A DNA stretch of 44,283 nt from Parcubacteria group bacterium GW2011_GWC2_48_17 (GTDB lineage Bacteria; Patescibacteriota; Minisyncoccia; Phycocordibacterales; UBA10002). The notes beneath the pieces are model-generated. The model ran no database searches. It had not been told where the DNA came from and was given only the letters and a program-made list of their open reading frames with translations. The stretch covers positions 1 through 44,283 of the forward strand of contig LCPL01000011.1 of assembly GCA_001003605.1 (NCBI GenBank). Reading direction: 5' to 3'. The first letter of the stretch is position 1. Each line of letters opens with the position of its first letter. Position numbers and translations under genes: made by a program. Positions 35,656-44,148 of this stretch are shown here, piece by piece.

Positions 35656-37536
35656 ATGAACGAAATATTTAAAATTTATAATTCATTTTGTTCTTACTAT
35701 TCAGATTCACAAAATCTTTTAACAAGACTTTTTAGCTTTTTTGATAACAATCCACGATTAGACAATCAAACAGATGAGCTACTCTATAAAAGTTTACAAA
35801 CTGAAAATAAAATTGACCCATTAAAAATTTATCAGTTAATTGGATTGTTACACCAGAAGCATGCGGAGTCTGAAAAAATTGTAAACACAGATAAAAGAAA
35901 GCATTTTGGTATTTATTATACCGATTATTCAATCGCCCGCTTAATCGCTAAAGAGAGCCTCAGCGAGTCAGATAATAAAGATATTTTGGGATTGAGTTTC
36001 TACGAACCATGTTCGGGTACGGGCATTTTTGTAATTGCTTACATTGATGAAGTGTTGGGAAGAGTTGGAAGGCTTGATTCTAAAGCTTTTCAAAAATTTA
36101 TTGATCAAATTTACTTCTCAGATATTGACGGTGAAGCCATTGATCTTCTTGTTAAACTACTGCCCCTTTATATCAAATCTAAATACGGTTTATCAATAAA
36201 AATAAATTCAAAAAATTACTTTAAGGGCGACGTTTTGTTTGATAGTCGGGGTGAAGAAATCAAAAAAGTAAATCCAAAGGACATTTTTGGAATTACTAAG
36301 GGTTTTGATGTAGTTTTGACAAATCCTCCTTATAAATTACTTAAGGCAAACGGCAACAAATATAAAGATGAGTTAAATTCAAATCAACACGCGCTTGACA
36401 TCAAGGGTGTTCTAGACTTTATCAGAACAAACAATGTCTATAAATTTAATCAAGGAACACTTAATTACTATAAGATTTTTTTGGAAGAAATCCTTGAAAA
36501 TTATACACATCAATCAAGTAAGGTTGGTGCGATTATTCCCATTACGTTGCTTAATGACAAGCAGAGCGAGCTTCTTAGAAAAAGAATAATAAATAAATAC
36601 AAGCTATTTAAGATTTACATAATTCCTGAGAAAAACGAATTTTTTCCGGATATATCTCAGGCTTTTTGCTTCTTTGCTTTAGATAAAAAAGAGCCAGGAA
36701 ATATTATACGAATCAATCCGAAAGTAGTTAGTCAAAAGGACTTTCTCAATGAGGGGGTTGAAGTAAATATTGAACATATCGAACAAATAAGCGAAACTGC
36801 ACCGATTGTTATAGAAAATGAAATCGGGTGGAAAATTTTACAAAAATTAAACGCATTTCCAAAACTTCGTAGCTTATCTTCAGTTTGTAATGCTCGAGGA
36901 GAACTAGACCTGACTTTGGACAAGGGTTTTATAACAAAAGAAAGAACAACCCTACCGCTTCTGAGAGGAAATAATGTAAGTGAATTTTCTTATACACTGG
37001 GCGAATTCTTTACTGATGAAAAATTTATAAAAAGAACAGCTGAGAAAAATAAATATATTTCAAGAGAAAGACTAGTTTGTCAGCAAATATCAAACATTCA
37101 TCTTGAAAAACGTTTGAAGTTTACTAAAATACCTGAAAATATTGTTTTGGGTAATTCTTGTAATTTTCTTACATTTGATGACTCTCTCTTTGGGAATCAA
37201 GAAGTTGGTCTTGATTATTTATTAGGAATACTCAATTCTATGTTGCTGAACTGGAGATTTAAAATAACAAATTCAAATAATCACATTAGTAATTACGAAC
37301 TAGCAGAATTACCAATTGTTATGCCTTCAATTTCTGATAGAAAAGAAATAGAGAAATTGGTTTCTCTTATTAAAAATAGTGATGATCGGGAAAATGTATA
37401 CAAGTTAAATACAAAAGTATTTGAGTTATACGGATTAAACGAAGAAGAGATAAATTATGTATTAGGAAAACATGAAAAATTAGTCAGTTTTATCTCTAAG
37501 CCACAAAAAGAAAGTCTATTTGCTTATGGTCTATAA
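35656..37536 (+). CDS. N6-adenine DNA methyltransferase of a type IIS R-M system
   Basis: 626 aa. Motif I is SFYEPCSGTGIFVIAYI (about 114-130) and motif IV TNPPY (N223-Y226); the C-terminal half (about 380-620) is the target-recognition region, as in Eco57I/TaqI-like gamma enzymes. It modifies adenine on one strand of an asymmetric site. The gene is strikingly AT-rich compared with the neighbours at either side of the island, a sign of transfer. It overlaps the m5C gene by 11 bp. There is a TATAAT box at 35638-35643 but a weak -35, so read-through from the LexA-type gene is likely. Confidence 0.85.
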   Translation: MNEIFKIYNSFCSYYSDSQNLLTRLFSFFDNNPRLDNQTDELLYKSLQTENKIDPLKIYQLIGLLHQKHAESEKIVNTDKRKHFGIYYTDYSIARLIAKESLSESDNKDILGLSFYEPCSGTGIFVIAYIDEVLGRVGRLDSKAFQKFIDQIYFSDIDGEAIDLLVKLLPLYIKSKYGLSIKINSKNYFKGDVLFDSRGEEIKKVNPKDIFGITKGFDVVLTNPPYKLLKANGNKYKDELNSNQHALDIKGVLDFIRTNNVYKFNQGTLNYYKIFLEEILENYTHQSSKVGAIIPITLLNDKQSELLRKRIINKYKLFKIYIIPEKNEFFPDISQAFCFFALDKKEPGNIIRINPKVVSQKDFLNEGVEVNIEHIEQISETAPIVIENEIGWKILQKLNAFPKLRSLSSVCNARGELDLTLDKGFITKERTTLPLLRGNNVSEFSYTLGEFFTDEKFIKRTAEKNKYISRERLVCQQISNIHLEKRLKFTKIPENIVLGNSCNFLTFDDSLFGNQEVGLDYLLGILNSMLLNWRFKITNSNNHISNYELAELPIVMPSISDRKEIEKLVSLIKNSDDRENVYKLNTKVFELYGLNEEEINYVLGKHEKLVSFISKPQKESLFAYGL

Positions 37537-38647
37537 TCACATAACTTATTCGCTTAGTAAAAACGATCTTAGAATGGTTAAGTCTGTTCCGCCTGGCGGA
37601 AACTGGAAAAATATTCCTCTTAATATTCCATCCAAAAGACTTGAACAGATACGAGTGTCTGGAGGGCGAACTACTTTATATGGACGCCTTTCTTTTGAGA
37701 AACCTAGCTATACAATAACCACATATTTTAATCGTCCGGGGAACGGTACATACATTCATCCTATTCACGATCGTGTGATAAGCGCTCGTGAAGCAGCGCG
37801 GTTTCAATCTTTTCCGGATGATTATATTTTTCAAGGATCAAAGGGTTCTTTATGTAAACAAATTGGTAATGCAGTCCCTCCATTACTTGCTTTCTCTATC
37901 GCAACTCAAATTAAAAAAAGGACAAAAACAAAAAATTTACTTGACCTTTTTTGTGGTGCGGGCGGGTTAAGCCTCGGTTTTGGTTGGGCTGGATATAATA
38001 TTGTTGTTGCTAATGATAATTTCAAACAAGCATGCGAAACATACAGAGCTAATCACAAAGACACTCTTTTAATTGAAGGTGATATTTCTAATAAGAAAAT
38101 TCAGGAGGAAATTTTAGAAAAATCTAAAAATGATAAAGTCGATATAGTTGTCGGGGGGCCACCTTGTCAGGGCTTTTCTCATGCAGGAAAAAGGATGATA
38201 GATGATCCTCGTAATCTTCTGTATAAAGAGTTTGTAAATGTTGTAAAAAAACTTAAACCGAAGGTTTTTTTGTTGGAGAATGTAGAGGGTATTATGACCA
38301 TAAATGGCGGTAAGATTTATGAGGAAGTCAAAAGTAATTTTGAGGAATTAGGTTACTCTGTAGTTGGGCATAAGCTACATGCTGTTAAGTTTGGCGTACC
38401 TCAAAAAAGAAAGCGAGTTGTTATAATTGGATCTTTACAAGGAAATCCTGAAGCATTTTTTCCTAATCCTCTTATTTGTGACGAGAAAGATTATATTACT
38501 ACACAAAACGCGATAGGTGATTTATTTAACACCGAGGTTGGTGATCAATATACCCCGACTAAAATAACAACGAAACCAACACATTTTTTTCAAAAGTTTG
38601 TTAGAGGATTACTTTCTCCGCAGGAATACATTAAGCTTTTTAGTTAA
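37526..38647 (+). CDS. Circularly permuted C5-cytosine DNA methyltransferase
   Basis: 373 aa from the ATG at 37526. The motif order is changed: motif IX (RVISAREAARFQSFPDDY, 83-100) and motif X (QIGNAVPPLLA, 112-122) come first, then motif I (LLDLFCGAGGLSLGF, 138-152), motif IV (GGPPCQGFS, catalytic C214), motif VI (ENVEG, 251-255) and motif VIII (QKRKRVVIIG). The break falls in the target-recognition region. All catalytic motifs are present, so it should be active. With the m6A enzyme it would protect both strands of an asymmetric site. Its stop overlaps the convergent endonuclease gene by 8 bp. Confidence 0.9.
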   Translation: MVYNHITYSLSKNDLRMVKSVPPGGNWKNIPLNIPSKRLEQIRVSGGRTTLYGRLSFEKPSYTITTYFNRPGNGTYIHPIHDRVISAREAARFQSFPDDYIFQGSKGSLCKQIGNAVPPLLAFSIATQIKKRTKTKNLLDLFCGAGGLSLGFGWAGYNIVVANDNFKQACETYRANHKDTLLIEGDISNKKIQEEILEKSKNDKVDIVVGGPPCQGFSHAGKRMIDDPRNLLYKEFVNVVKKLKPKVFLLENVEGIMTINGGKIYEEVKSNFEELGYSVVGHKLHAVKFGVPQKRKRVVIIGSLQGNPEAFFPNPLICDEKDYITTQNAIGDLFNTEVGDQYTPTKITTKPTHFFQKFVRGLLSPQEYIKLFS

Positions 38648-39777
38648 ATTTTGTAGAGAGATGTTTGGCAACAACCTCAAATGTTTCAAAAAGTTTTGAC
38701 AGAGCTTTCTTTTCGTTTCCACTCTCAAGGTATTTAACAACTTGAGCAAGGTTTTCTTCTGTATCATCATTGAGCCATTTCTTTAAGTTCCTGTTTTTCT
38801 TCAGAGAATACTGCTTCAATGATTCAAGCGAAATTCTTATGTACCTCTTTGCATTATTTGCATACTGCTTTTTTGTTCCGCTAGTCTTTATCATTTCTTT
38901 ATATGTTCCAGTTTTTGGATCAAAAATCTCAAACTTTATTGAATAATTTGCATATTCTGGATGTAAAAAATTCCTAATCAAAAAATCTTTATAACCTTTT
39001 TTGGCAAGATACGAAAATATTGAAAGGATATGATGCATATTTTCGCGCATCAGCTTTCCGAGTTTTAATGCATCTGTATCGTTTCTAACTTTATTTTTAA
39101 GTAGGTCCCAAATGCTTTTTGAGTGGGCAGATATAATTGGTTCGGTTATCTCCTCTACGAGAAGTAGTTTTATATCTTCAAATGTCATTCTGTTGTTTCG
39201 TGCAGAATTAGCCGCTCTAGTCAGCGGTCTGAATTTCGGTCTATGGTTGAAACCAAGTGAAATGGGTCCGAGGTGGTCAGGACTAACACCATATTTTTGA
39301 AATTCTTTCATCAGCCAGCTCGCGGCCTTCCAATCTCCTTCAGACCAATTTTCATAAGCACGTCTATCTTCCCCATAGCGGGCAAGATTACTTTTATGCC
39401 TTCCCGTGTCCTGTTTGCTTCGGCAACATAGATTATAAGTATGATAACCATCCAAACGATCCGGAGCATTACTCATAGCTCCAGGACTCATAGAGTTGCG
39501 TTTGTTCGGGTAAATATAATCTAGACTCATAACATTTCCGCAAATTTGACAGGGTTTTTCTCCTGTTGGATGTATTGCTCGAGCGGTTTTTGATATCCAA
39601 GCATCACCTTTTAGTAAACCTAGCCTGTCCCGCCTCACTGTTCCTAGTTACTACCCAACGAATAGATCCGTCTTTCTTGTATAAAAAAGGCATACCCGCA
39701 TAATTCGGGTGTTCAGAAATAAACTTCATATATTTTTTAAAATTGGGATGCCAATCTCTTTTTGTTCGTTTCGTCAT
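38640..39777 (-). pseudogene. Alw26I/Eco31I-like type IIS restriction endonuclease, frameshifted
   Basis: From ATG 39777 the frame reads MTKRTKRDWHPNFKKYMKFI... NSEAGQARFTKR and stops at TGA 39604. The continuation is in the +1 frame from about 39618: LLKGDAWISKTARAIHPTGEKPCQICG..., to 38640. The region HPTGEKPCQICG, SLDYIYPNKR and DGYHTYNLCCRSKQDTGRHKSNL is like the HNH-type nuclease of the Alw26I/Eco31I/Esp3I family. One extra base in the AAAAGG run at about 39608-39613 explains the break. It could be a true mutation, a sequence error or recoding. It overlaps the convergent m5C gene and starts 1 bp after the controller gene. Confidence 0.75.
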
Positions 39778-39778
39778 A

Positions 39779-40000
39779 TTATTTTATGAAAAAGGAAACA
39801 TCTTTTTTATAGATAGTGGCAAACTTCTTTATTTCTGCCACGTCAAGCCGTCTTTCGCCGGACTCGATTTTTGAGATATACGACTGTGGTTTGCCAAGTT
39901 TATCAGCAACATCTTGCTGGGCAAGCCCAGCCTCAATACGCGCTGTTTTCAAGCGTTCTATGATGTCTTTGTAGTCTTTTGAGTAAACGGACTTGCTCAT
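39779..40000 (-). CDS. XRE-family controller protein of the R-M locus
   Basis: 73 aa helix-turn-helix protein: RLKTARIEAGLAQQDVADKLGKPQSYISKIESGERRLDVAEIKKFATIYKKDVSFFI. The size and placement (stop 1 bp before the endonuclease ATG) match C-proteins, which delay endonuclease expression until methylation is in place. The start is the ATG at 40000; the longer frame upstream runs through repeats. The region in front holds palindromic ATCCCATTTTGGGAT and GATATATC. Confidence 0.85.
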   Translation of the reverse strand: MSKSVYSKDYKDIIERLKTARIEAGLAQQDVADKLGKPQSYISKIESGERRLDVAEIKKFATIYKKDVSFFIK

Positions 40001-40440
40001 ATATATTTCTATGATATATCCTATTGTGGTATAATCCCAAAATGGGATACAATATATTTGTGCATTTAGCCACTGCCGAAAAATCCGTCCGTCCAAAAGT
40101 TTGGGGGCGAAGCCCCCTCCAGAGGCGGGCAGGCAATCAGGGGGCAAAAAGGAAGAGGGTTGGGGAGAATTCCGCCATGTCCGAGCGAAATCAAAAAGTG
40201 GACAGCCCCGCCGTTCTGCTCGAAGAAGCAGGACGTCACAGAAAAATACTCTTTTCATTAGGAGAAAAAGAAATCCGGCGCGCGCCATGCCTACCGGCAG
40301 GCAAAATAAAAAGAGCAAAGAGTATTTTTCTGTGGTATGGCGAGCAAGGCGCGCAGTGGCGGGGCCGGCTTCCTTAGTGGGGGTTTTGCTCAAAGAATGT
40401 TCGAACTTCGTCCAAAAAACACCGTTTTTCGCGGACTCAA
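40001..40440. repeat. Gene-free block with large inverted repeats
   Basis: CACAGAAAAATACTCTTT (40237-40254) and its reverse complement (40317-40334) bracket AGGAGAAAAAG..GGCGCGCGCC. Each arm is followed outward by CTGC/GCAG or GCGAGC words and a GGCGGGG block, as in the 13.7 and 17.2 kb repeats. A rightward promoter (TTGTGG, 18 bp, TACAAT ending near 40052) could transcribe it. A degenerate CTGCC..GGCAG element is present twice. Confidence 0.6.
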
Positions 40441-40442
40441 AA

Positions 40443-40527
40443 CGGAGGGTGAGAGATTCGAACTCTCGGTGGGTTGCCCCACGCATGCTTTCCAAGCATG
40501 TGCACTAGACCACTATGCGAACCCTCC
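40443..40527 (-). tRNA. tRNA-Ser (anticodon GGA)
   Basis: Acceptor GGAGGGT with ACCCTCC, anticodon stem CATGC/GCATG around TTGGAAA (anticodon GGA), long variable arm (GTGGGGCAACCCAC), T-arm GAGAG/CTCTC. The discriminator is G. No inverted 3'-end copy follows it. Confidence 0.95.
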
Positions 40528-40590
40528 CTAATCCCGCTAGACGGGCACGGGCGACGGTTTGCCCCACAAACCGTTTAGCCATCCGCCTTA

Positions 40591-40625
40591 CTTTAAACTT
40601 TTAACTCTAAACTTTCAACTTATAC
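40591..40625. repeat. Heptad array, CTTTAAA family
   Basis: CTTTAAA, CTTTTAA, CTCTAAA, CTTTCAA, CTTATAC. The stop codon of the pgsA-like gene (TTA on plus, 40620-40622) is in the last unit. Confidence 0.8.
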
Positions 40626-41279
40626 GGAGCGGTACACGAAGAGACTCAGCAGGCCGAAGAGAACCGCGGCGTAGAGAATGTACGCCCCGAGTATAAGGAT
40701 TAACGGATCCGGAATAATGCCGTACAGAAGCACAAAACCGACGCCAACGCACTGCAAGGTCATTTTAATCTTTCCCACTGTTTTGGCGGGCATGAGCTTC
40801 CCGCGGTAGCGGAAGTAGGCCGAGCCGGCAAGAATAAGTTCTATTGCGACAAGCGCCGCGACAAGCGGCCAGCCCAGTTCCTTCCCAACAACAAGTAGCG
40901 CGACAGAGCCGATGAGTAGTTTGTCGGCGATGGGGTCGGCGACAATACCCCATTTGGTGATGCGATGTTTGGTGCGCGCGAGCGCGCCGTCAAGCGCGTC
41001 CGAAAGAGCGGATATGACAAAAAGAATCGTTCCAGCGAGATTATAGCCGGAGAGTAAAAGAAAAAGAATGAAAGGAATGGAGATAAATCGGAATATTGTA
41101 ATGCGATTCGGAGAGATGAAACGCGGCAAGAGCCGCAAGAGTGTGGCGGCAAAAAAGCGGTCAAACAGCGTGACGCGCGTAAGATATTCCAAACGAGCCC
41201 CCACCAAGTTAAGACGCCTTAGACGCTTCCATTGAAGCGCTTGTGGACCGGATGAGAATGTGGGTTGTCCTTCATCCAT
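40620..41279 (-). CDS. CDP-alcohol phosphatidyltransferase (PgsA-like)
   Basis: 219 aa, about six membrane helices. The family signature DxxDGxxAR...GxxxDxxxD is complete in SDALDGALARTKHRITKWGIVADPIADK (about 92-119). It transfers a phosphatidyl group from CDP-diacylglycerol to an alcohol, most likely glycerol-3-phosphate. An N-terminal soluble extension of about 45 residues (QPTFSSGPQALQWKRLRRLNLVG) precedes the first helix, so a later start is conceivable. Confidence 0.85.
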   Translation of the reverse strand: MDEGQPTFSSGPQALQWKRLRRLNLVGARLEYLTRVTLFDRFFAATLLRLLPRFISPNRITIFRFISIPFILFLLLSGYNLAGTILFVISALSDALDGALARTKHRITKWGIVADPIADKLLIGSVALLVVGKELGWPLVAALVAIELILAGSAYFRYRGKLMPAKTVGKIKMTLQCVGVGFVLLYGIIPDPLILILGAYILYAAVLFGLLSLFVYRSV

Positions 41280-41293
41280 AATGAGTGTGCGAG

Positions 41294-41325
41294 CAGTAAA
41301 TACCTACGATCGTAGGGATTTACTG
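41294..41325. repeat. Near-perfect 32-bp palindrome at the htpX stop
   Basis: CAGTAAATACCTACGA against its mirror with one mismatch, centre CGATCG. The htpX stop TAA (minus) is part of it. Resembles the tsaD palindrome at 4832. Confidence 0.85.
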
Positions 41326-42240
41326 GGCTACTGTGTGTTCCCCGAGAAGTGCTTTGACGCGCTCCTCAACTGGCGGATGAGTCGAGAAGATTTTGGTGAA
41401 AAAACCGATTGAGCCATTCGCGCGTCGTCCGAAAGGATTTGAAATGAAGAGATGCGCGGTCGCGTGGTTGGCTTTTAGCATGGGCCGTGAGTACTCCGAT
41501 ATTTTTTGTAGAGCCGAGGCAAGCCCATCGGGAAAGCGGGTCAAAAGCGCACCAGAGGCGTCTGCAAGAAATTCGCGCTTTCTTGAGATGGCAAGTTGCA
41601 TGAGAGTGGCGATGATTGGAGAAAGAATGGTAAGCACAACGCCAATAAGCATCAGTATCGTGCCGAGTTGCCCGCCTGCTTTGTGTTCCCTATTGCCGCC
41701 TCCCCACATCATTGACCGCATAAAGAAATCAGCGAGAAGCGTGATGAATCCGACGAGTACGACCACTACTGTTGAGAGTAGAATGTCGCGATTGCCGATA
41801 TGGGAGAGCTCATGCGCAATGACGCCTTCAAGCTCGCTCCGATTTAGAATCTGAAGCAGTCCGGTGGTCGCGCAAACTACCGCGTGTTCTTTGTTACGGC
41901 CTGTTGCAAACGCATTTGGCGCGGGGTCGTTAATCACATAAATTCTCGGGAGAGGAAGCCCTGCAGTGATAGAAAGATTTTCCGTTACCGTGTAGAGGTC
42001 GAAGAACTCTTCGCGGCTTGCGGGTTTTGCCCCGCTCATCTTTAGCACAATCTTATCCGACCACCAGTAGCTCGCGATATTCATTACGACGCTAAAAATA
42101 AAGAACCCGTATAGAATAACTGGATTACCGTAGTACTGGCTCAAAAACCACCCGAGAAAGATGATGATGATGAAAAAGACCGACATGAGAAGCCATGTCT
42201 TTCGGGTGTTTTGAGATTGATGGGTGTAGAGAGAAGACAT
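41320..42240 (-). CDS. htpX: HtpX-like zinc metalloprotease
   Basis: 306-aa membrane M48 peptidase for damaged membrane proteins. Two N-terminal helices (about 15-60), catalytic HELSH (H143, E144, H147), two further helices, and the third ligand glutamate at 223 in KREFLADASGA; the C-terminal FSTHPPVEERVKAL block is kept. It is clustered with lemA, a common pairing. The ATGAAGT heptad array lies immediately upstream of its start. Confidence 0.94.
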   Translation of the reverse strand: MSSLYTHQSQNTRKTWLLMSVFFIIIIFLGWFLSQYYGNPVILYGFFIFSVVMNIASYWWSDKIVLKMSGAKPASREEFFDLYTVTENLSITAGLPLPRIYVINDPAPNAFATGRNKEHAVVCATTGLLQILNRSELEGVIAHELSHIGNRDILLSTVVVVLVGFITLLADFFMRSMMWGGGNREHKAGGQLGTILMLIGVVLTILSPIIATLMQLAISRKREFLADASGALLTRFPDGLASALQKISEYSRPMLKANHATAHLFISNPFGRRANGSIGFFTKIFSTHPPVEERVKALLGEHTVAQ

Positions 42241-42247
42241 TAGGAAA

Positions 42248-42275
42248 ATGAATTATGAAGTATGAAGTATGAATA
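42248..42275. repeat. Heptad array upstream of htpX
   Basis: ATGAATT, ATGAAGT, ATGAAGT, ATGAATA; same family as 164-191. Confidence 0.85.
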
Positions 42276-42351
42276 AAATCACAAACAAATCTGCTGACCA
42301 CTGATTGGAAAGAGTTTCCCGACCAGGGTTAAACTTCACCCACTATGCTAA

Positions 42352-42738
42352 CTACTTAACTTTTGATTCCAGGAGGCGGACGCGACGCTCCAGGGAAACG
42401 AACTCGTTCCGATTAATCTTTTGCTTTAAGTCATTCTTCACCTCGCTCATATCTCCTTTGAGAATCTCGATATCTGTCATGATTTTCCCGATCATTTCCG
42501 TATGAGAATCCAATTTCCCCGTGTGAGAATTGAGTTTTTCCGTGTGGGAATCAAGAATTTGGGTGTGGGAATCAAGCGTTGACTTGACCCCCGCAATATC
42601 CCTTCGTACATCTACAAATTGCTCCGAGACGACTGCTACTTTGTCGTCAAAATGCTCTTTAAGAATGCCGAGGTAGCGTTTTACATCGCCGCCGGAGTAG
42701 CTTCTTTTCATATTTTGCTTTGACGCCGGTTTTTTCAT
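42352..42738 (-). CDS. Coiled-coil protein with LDSHTxx heptads
   Basis: 128 aa, no membrane segment. Residues 50-80 repeat a seven-residue unit (LDSHTQI, LDSHTEK, LNSHTGK, LDSHTEM), then a long coil (GKIMTDIEILKGDMSEVKNDLKQKINRNEFVSLERRVRLLESKVK). A paralogue with the same C-terminal block lies at 43963. Function unknown; probably an oligomeric scaffold. The gene ends 4 bp before... the lemA stop region, i.e. it is the next leftward gene after lemA with a 4-bp gap. Confidence 0.8.
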   Translation of the reverse strand: MKKPASKQNMKRSYSGGDVKRYLGILKEHFDDKVAVVSEQFVDVRRDIAGVKSTLDSHTQILDSHTEKLNSHTGKLDSHTEMIGKIMTDIEILKGDMSEVKNDLKQKINRNEFVSLERRVRLLESKVK

Positions 42739-42742
42739 CCGA

Positions 42743-43306
42743 TTAGAACTTTACGCTGACTGGTTTTTTCGCGGCTGCCGCCTCATCCGCCTCAAGCTCA
42801 AAGAATTCAAGCTTGGTGAATTTGAAGAAACTGGCGATAAGGTTGTTCGGAAAAGTTTCAACCGCGGTGTTGAGGTCGCGGACATTGCCGTTGTAGAATC
42901 TGCGAGACGCCTGGATTTTATTTTCCGTGTCAGAGAGCTCGCGCTGAAGTTCAAGAAAGTTCGTGTTCGCTTTGAGGTCAGGATACGCCTCCGCAATCGC
43001 AAACAAAGACTTCAAAGCTCCGGTAAGTCCAAGCTCCGCCTGCGACTTCTCGGCGAGGTTCCCCGCACCCATCGCCGCCGCGCGTGCCTGCGTTACTTTT
43101 TCAAACGCGGTTGATTCATGCGCCGCGTATCCTTTGACAGTGTTAACAAGATTTGGAATGAGGTCGTAACGACGCTTAAGCTGAACATCAATGTCAGACC
43201 ACGCTTCCTTCGCGCGATTGACGAGCGTAATAAAGCGATTGTAGGCGAATACGACCCATAGCACGAGGAGGACGAGTATTATAATGCCGATATAGATAGG
43301 GGACAT
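42743..43306 (-). CDS. lemA: LemA family protein
   Basis: 187 aa from the ATG at 43306 (MSPIYIGIIILVLLVLW). One N-terminal membrane helix, then the LemA helical bundle: FITLVNRAKEAWSDIDVQLKRRYDLIPNLVNTVKGYAAHE, NTNFLELQRELSDTENKIQASRRFYNGNVRDLNTAVETFPNNLIA. The role is unknown, but it often pairs with HtpX. The longer frame start at 43366 would translate the GTTAGTA heptad array (LLTTSYLLLT) and is rejected. Confidence 0.92.
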   Translation of the reverse strand: MSPIYIGIIILVLLVLWVVFAYNRFITLVNRAKEAWSDIDVQLKRRYDLIPNLVNTVKGYAAHESTAFEKVTQARAAAMGAGNLAEKSQAELGLTGALKSLFAIAEAYPDLKANTNFLELQRELSDTENKIQASRRFYNGNVRDLNTAVETFPNNLIASFFKFTKLEFFELEADEAAAAKKPVSVKF

Positions 43307-43307
43307 A

Positions 43308-43335
43308 GTTAGTAGAAGGTAGCTAGTAGTAAGTA
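43308..43335. repeat. Heptad array upstream of lemA
   Basis: GTTAGTA, GAAGGTA, GCTAGTA, GTAAGTA, directly before the lemA start. Confidence 0.8.
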
Positions 43336-43384
43336 GAAAGAATCGACAAAATGAAGTATAGCACAAAATCGGGTTTTCGTGGGT

Positions 43385-43960
43385 TTATTTTGTGAATTTG
43401 AAGGTGGAGAGGATTTTGAAAAACACATCCTCATTACCAGCGTACATTTTGAAGTCGTAAACATGATTATCGTACTCCCAATAAGCGCTGTGGCCGAAAC
43501 CTCTAGCAGATTTTACCGAAAGAAGTCTGGCTTCTGTTCCCGACACATATACCTCCGACTCCTCGACTGACAACACACCTTTTTCATTTTCGTATAATCT
43601 TTTGAATCCATCGTACCACTGTTGAATCGAAACCGGCCAATTCACTGAGAGGGTGCCATAACAATCACCATGGCCAACATTCTCTGGGTTAAGACAGATA
43701 AGAAATTGATTACGCCCACTAAATTCATTATACGGGTAAAGATTATCTTTAGAAAACCAACCAGGTGGGTACTGAAACTCAAACCCGTACTTTTCATTGC
43801 GATAGGTCTTCCAGTCCTTTGTTTCTGCCACTTCTAAACTCCTGTTGTTGTCGGTCGTTGGTTGTTGGTAATTTCGATACACCGCATATCCACCGCCGAG
43901 AAGAATGGCGGTGATGATGACCCAAACGAGCGGCGCGAAGCCTTTTTGAGTTTGAGACAT
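43385..43960 (-). CDS. Membrane-anchored surface protein
   Basis: 191 aa. The N-terminus QKGFAPLVWVIITAILLGGGYAVY is a KGFAPL-type membrane anchor, frequent in CPR proteins. The outer domain begins DWKTYRNEKYGFEFQYPPGW, a PsbP-like/DUF pattern common in such exported proteins, and contains two cysteines (C89, C99) that may form a disulfide. It is the gene between two coiled-coil paralogues; the stop of the right-hand paralogue is 2 bp before its start. Function unknown. Confidence 0.8.
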   Translation of the reverse strand: MSQTQKGFAPLVWVIITAILLGGGYAVYRNYQQPTTDNNRSLEVAETKDWKTYRNEKYGFEFQYPPGWFSKDNLYPYNEFSGRNQFLICLNPENVGHGDCYGTLSVNWPVSIQQWYDGFKRLYENEKGVLSVEESEVYVSGTEARLLSVKSARGFGHSAYWEYDNHVYDFKMYAGNEDVFFKILSTFKFTK

Positions 43961-43962
43961 AG

Positions 43963-44148
43963 TTATCTGACTTTTGATTCAAGCCGCAGGACACGGCGTT
44001 CGAGTACCGCAAATTCACTTCTATCAACTTTTTGCTTCAGGTCGGTTTTGATAACACCGATATCGGACTTTATAACTTCAATATCCGATTTGACGACATT
44101 GAGGTCTGTTTTTACGACTTCAAGGTCTTCCGCCACCTTCCCAATCAT
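43963..44148 (-). CDS. Coiled-coil paralogue, 5' end uncertain
   Basis: At least 61 aa: MIGKVAEDLEVVKTDLNVVKSDIEVIKSDIGVIKTDLKQKVDRSEFAVLERRVLRLESKVR, sharing the LKQKxxRxEFxxLERRV block with the protein at 42352. Upstream the same frame reads DRVERTQESHTE before a stop at about 44191, and a hairpin CCACCGCC/GGCGGTGG (about 44194-44212) stands there. The longer coil seen in the paralogue may have been cut off by this palindrome, or the gene continues in another frame beyond the window. Confidence 0.65.
   Translation of the reverse strand: MIGKVAEDLEVVKTDLNVVKSDIEVIKSDIGVIKTDLKQKVDRSEFAVLERRVLRLESKVR

Noticed and set aside
43307-43366. Upstream start for lemA at 43366
   Set aside because: The extra 20 codons translate the heptad array and would put residues before a natural signal-anchor start.
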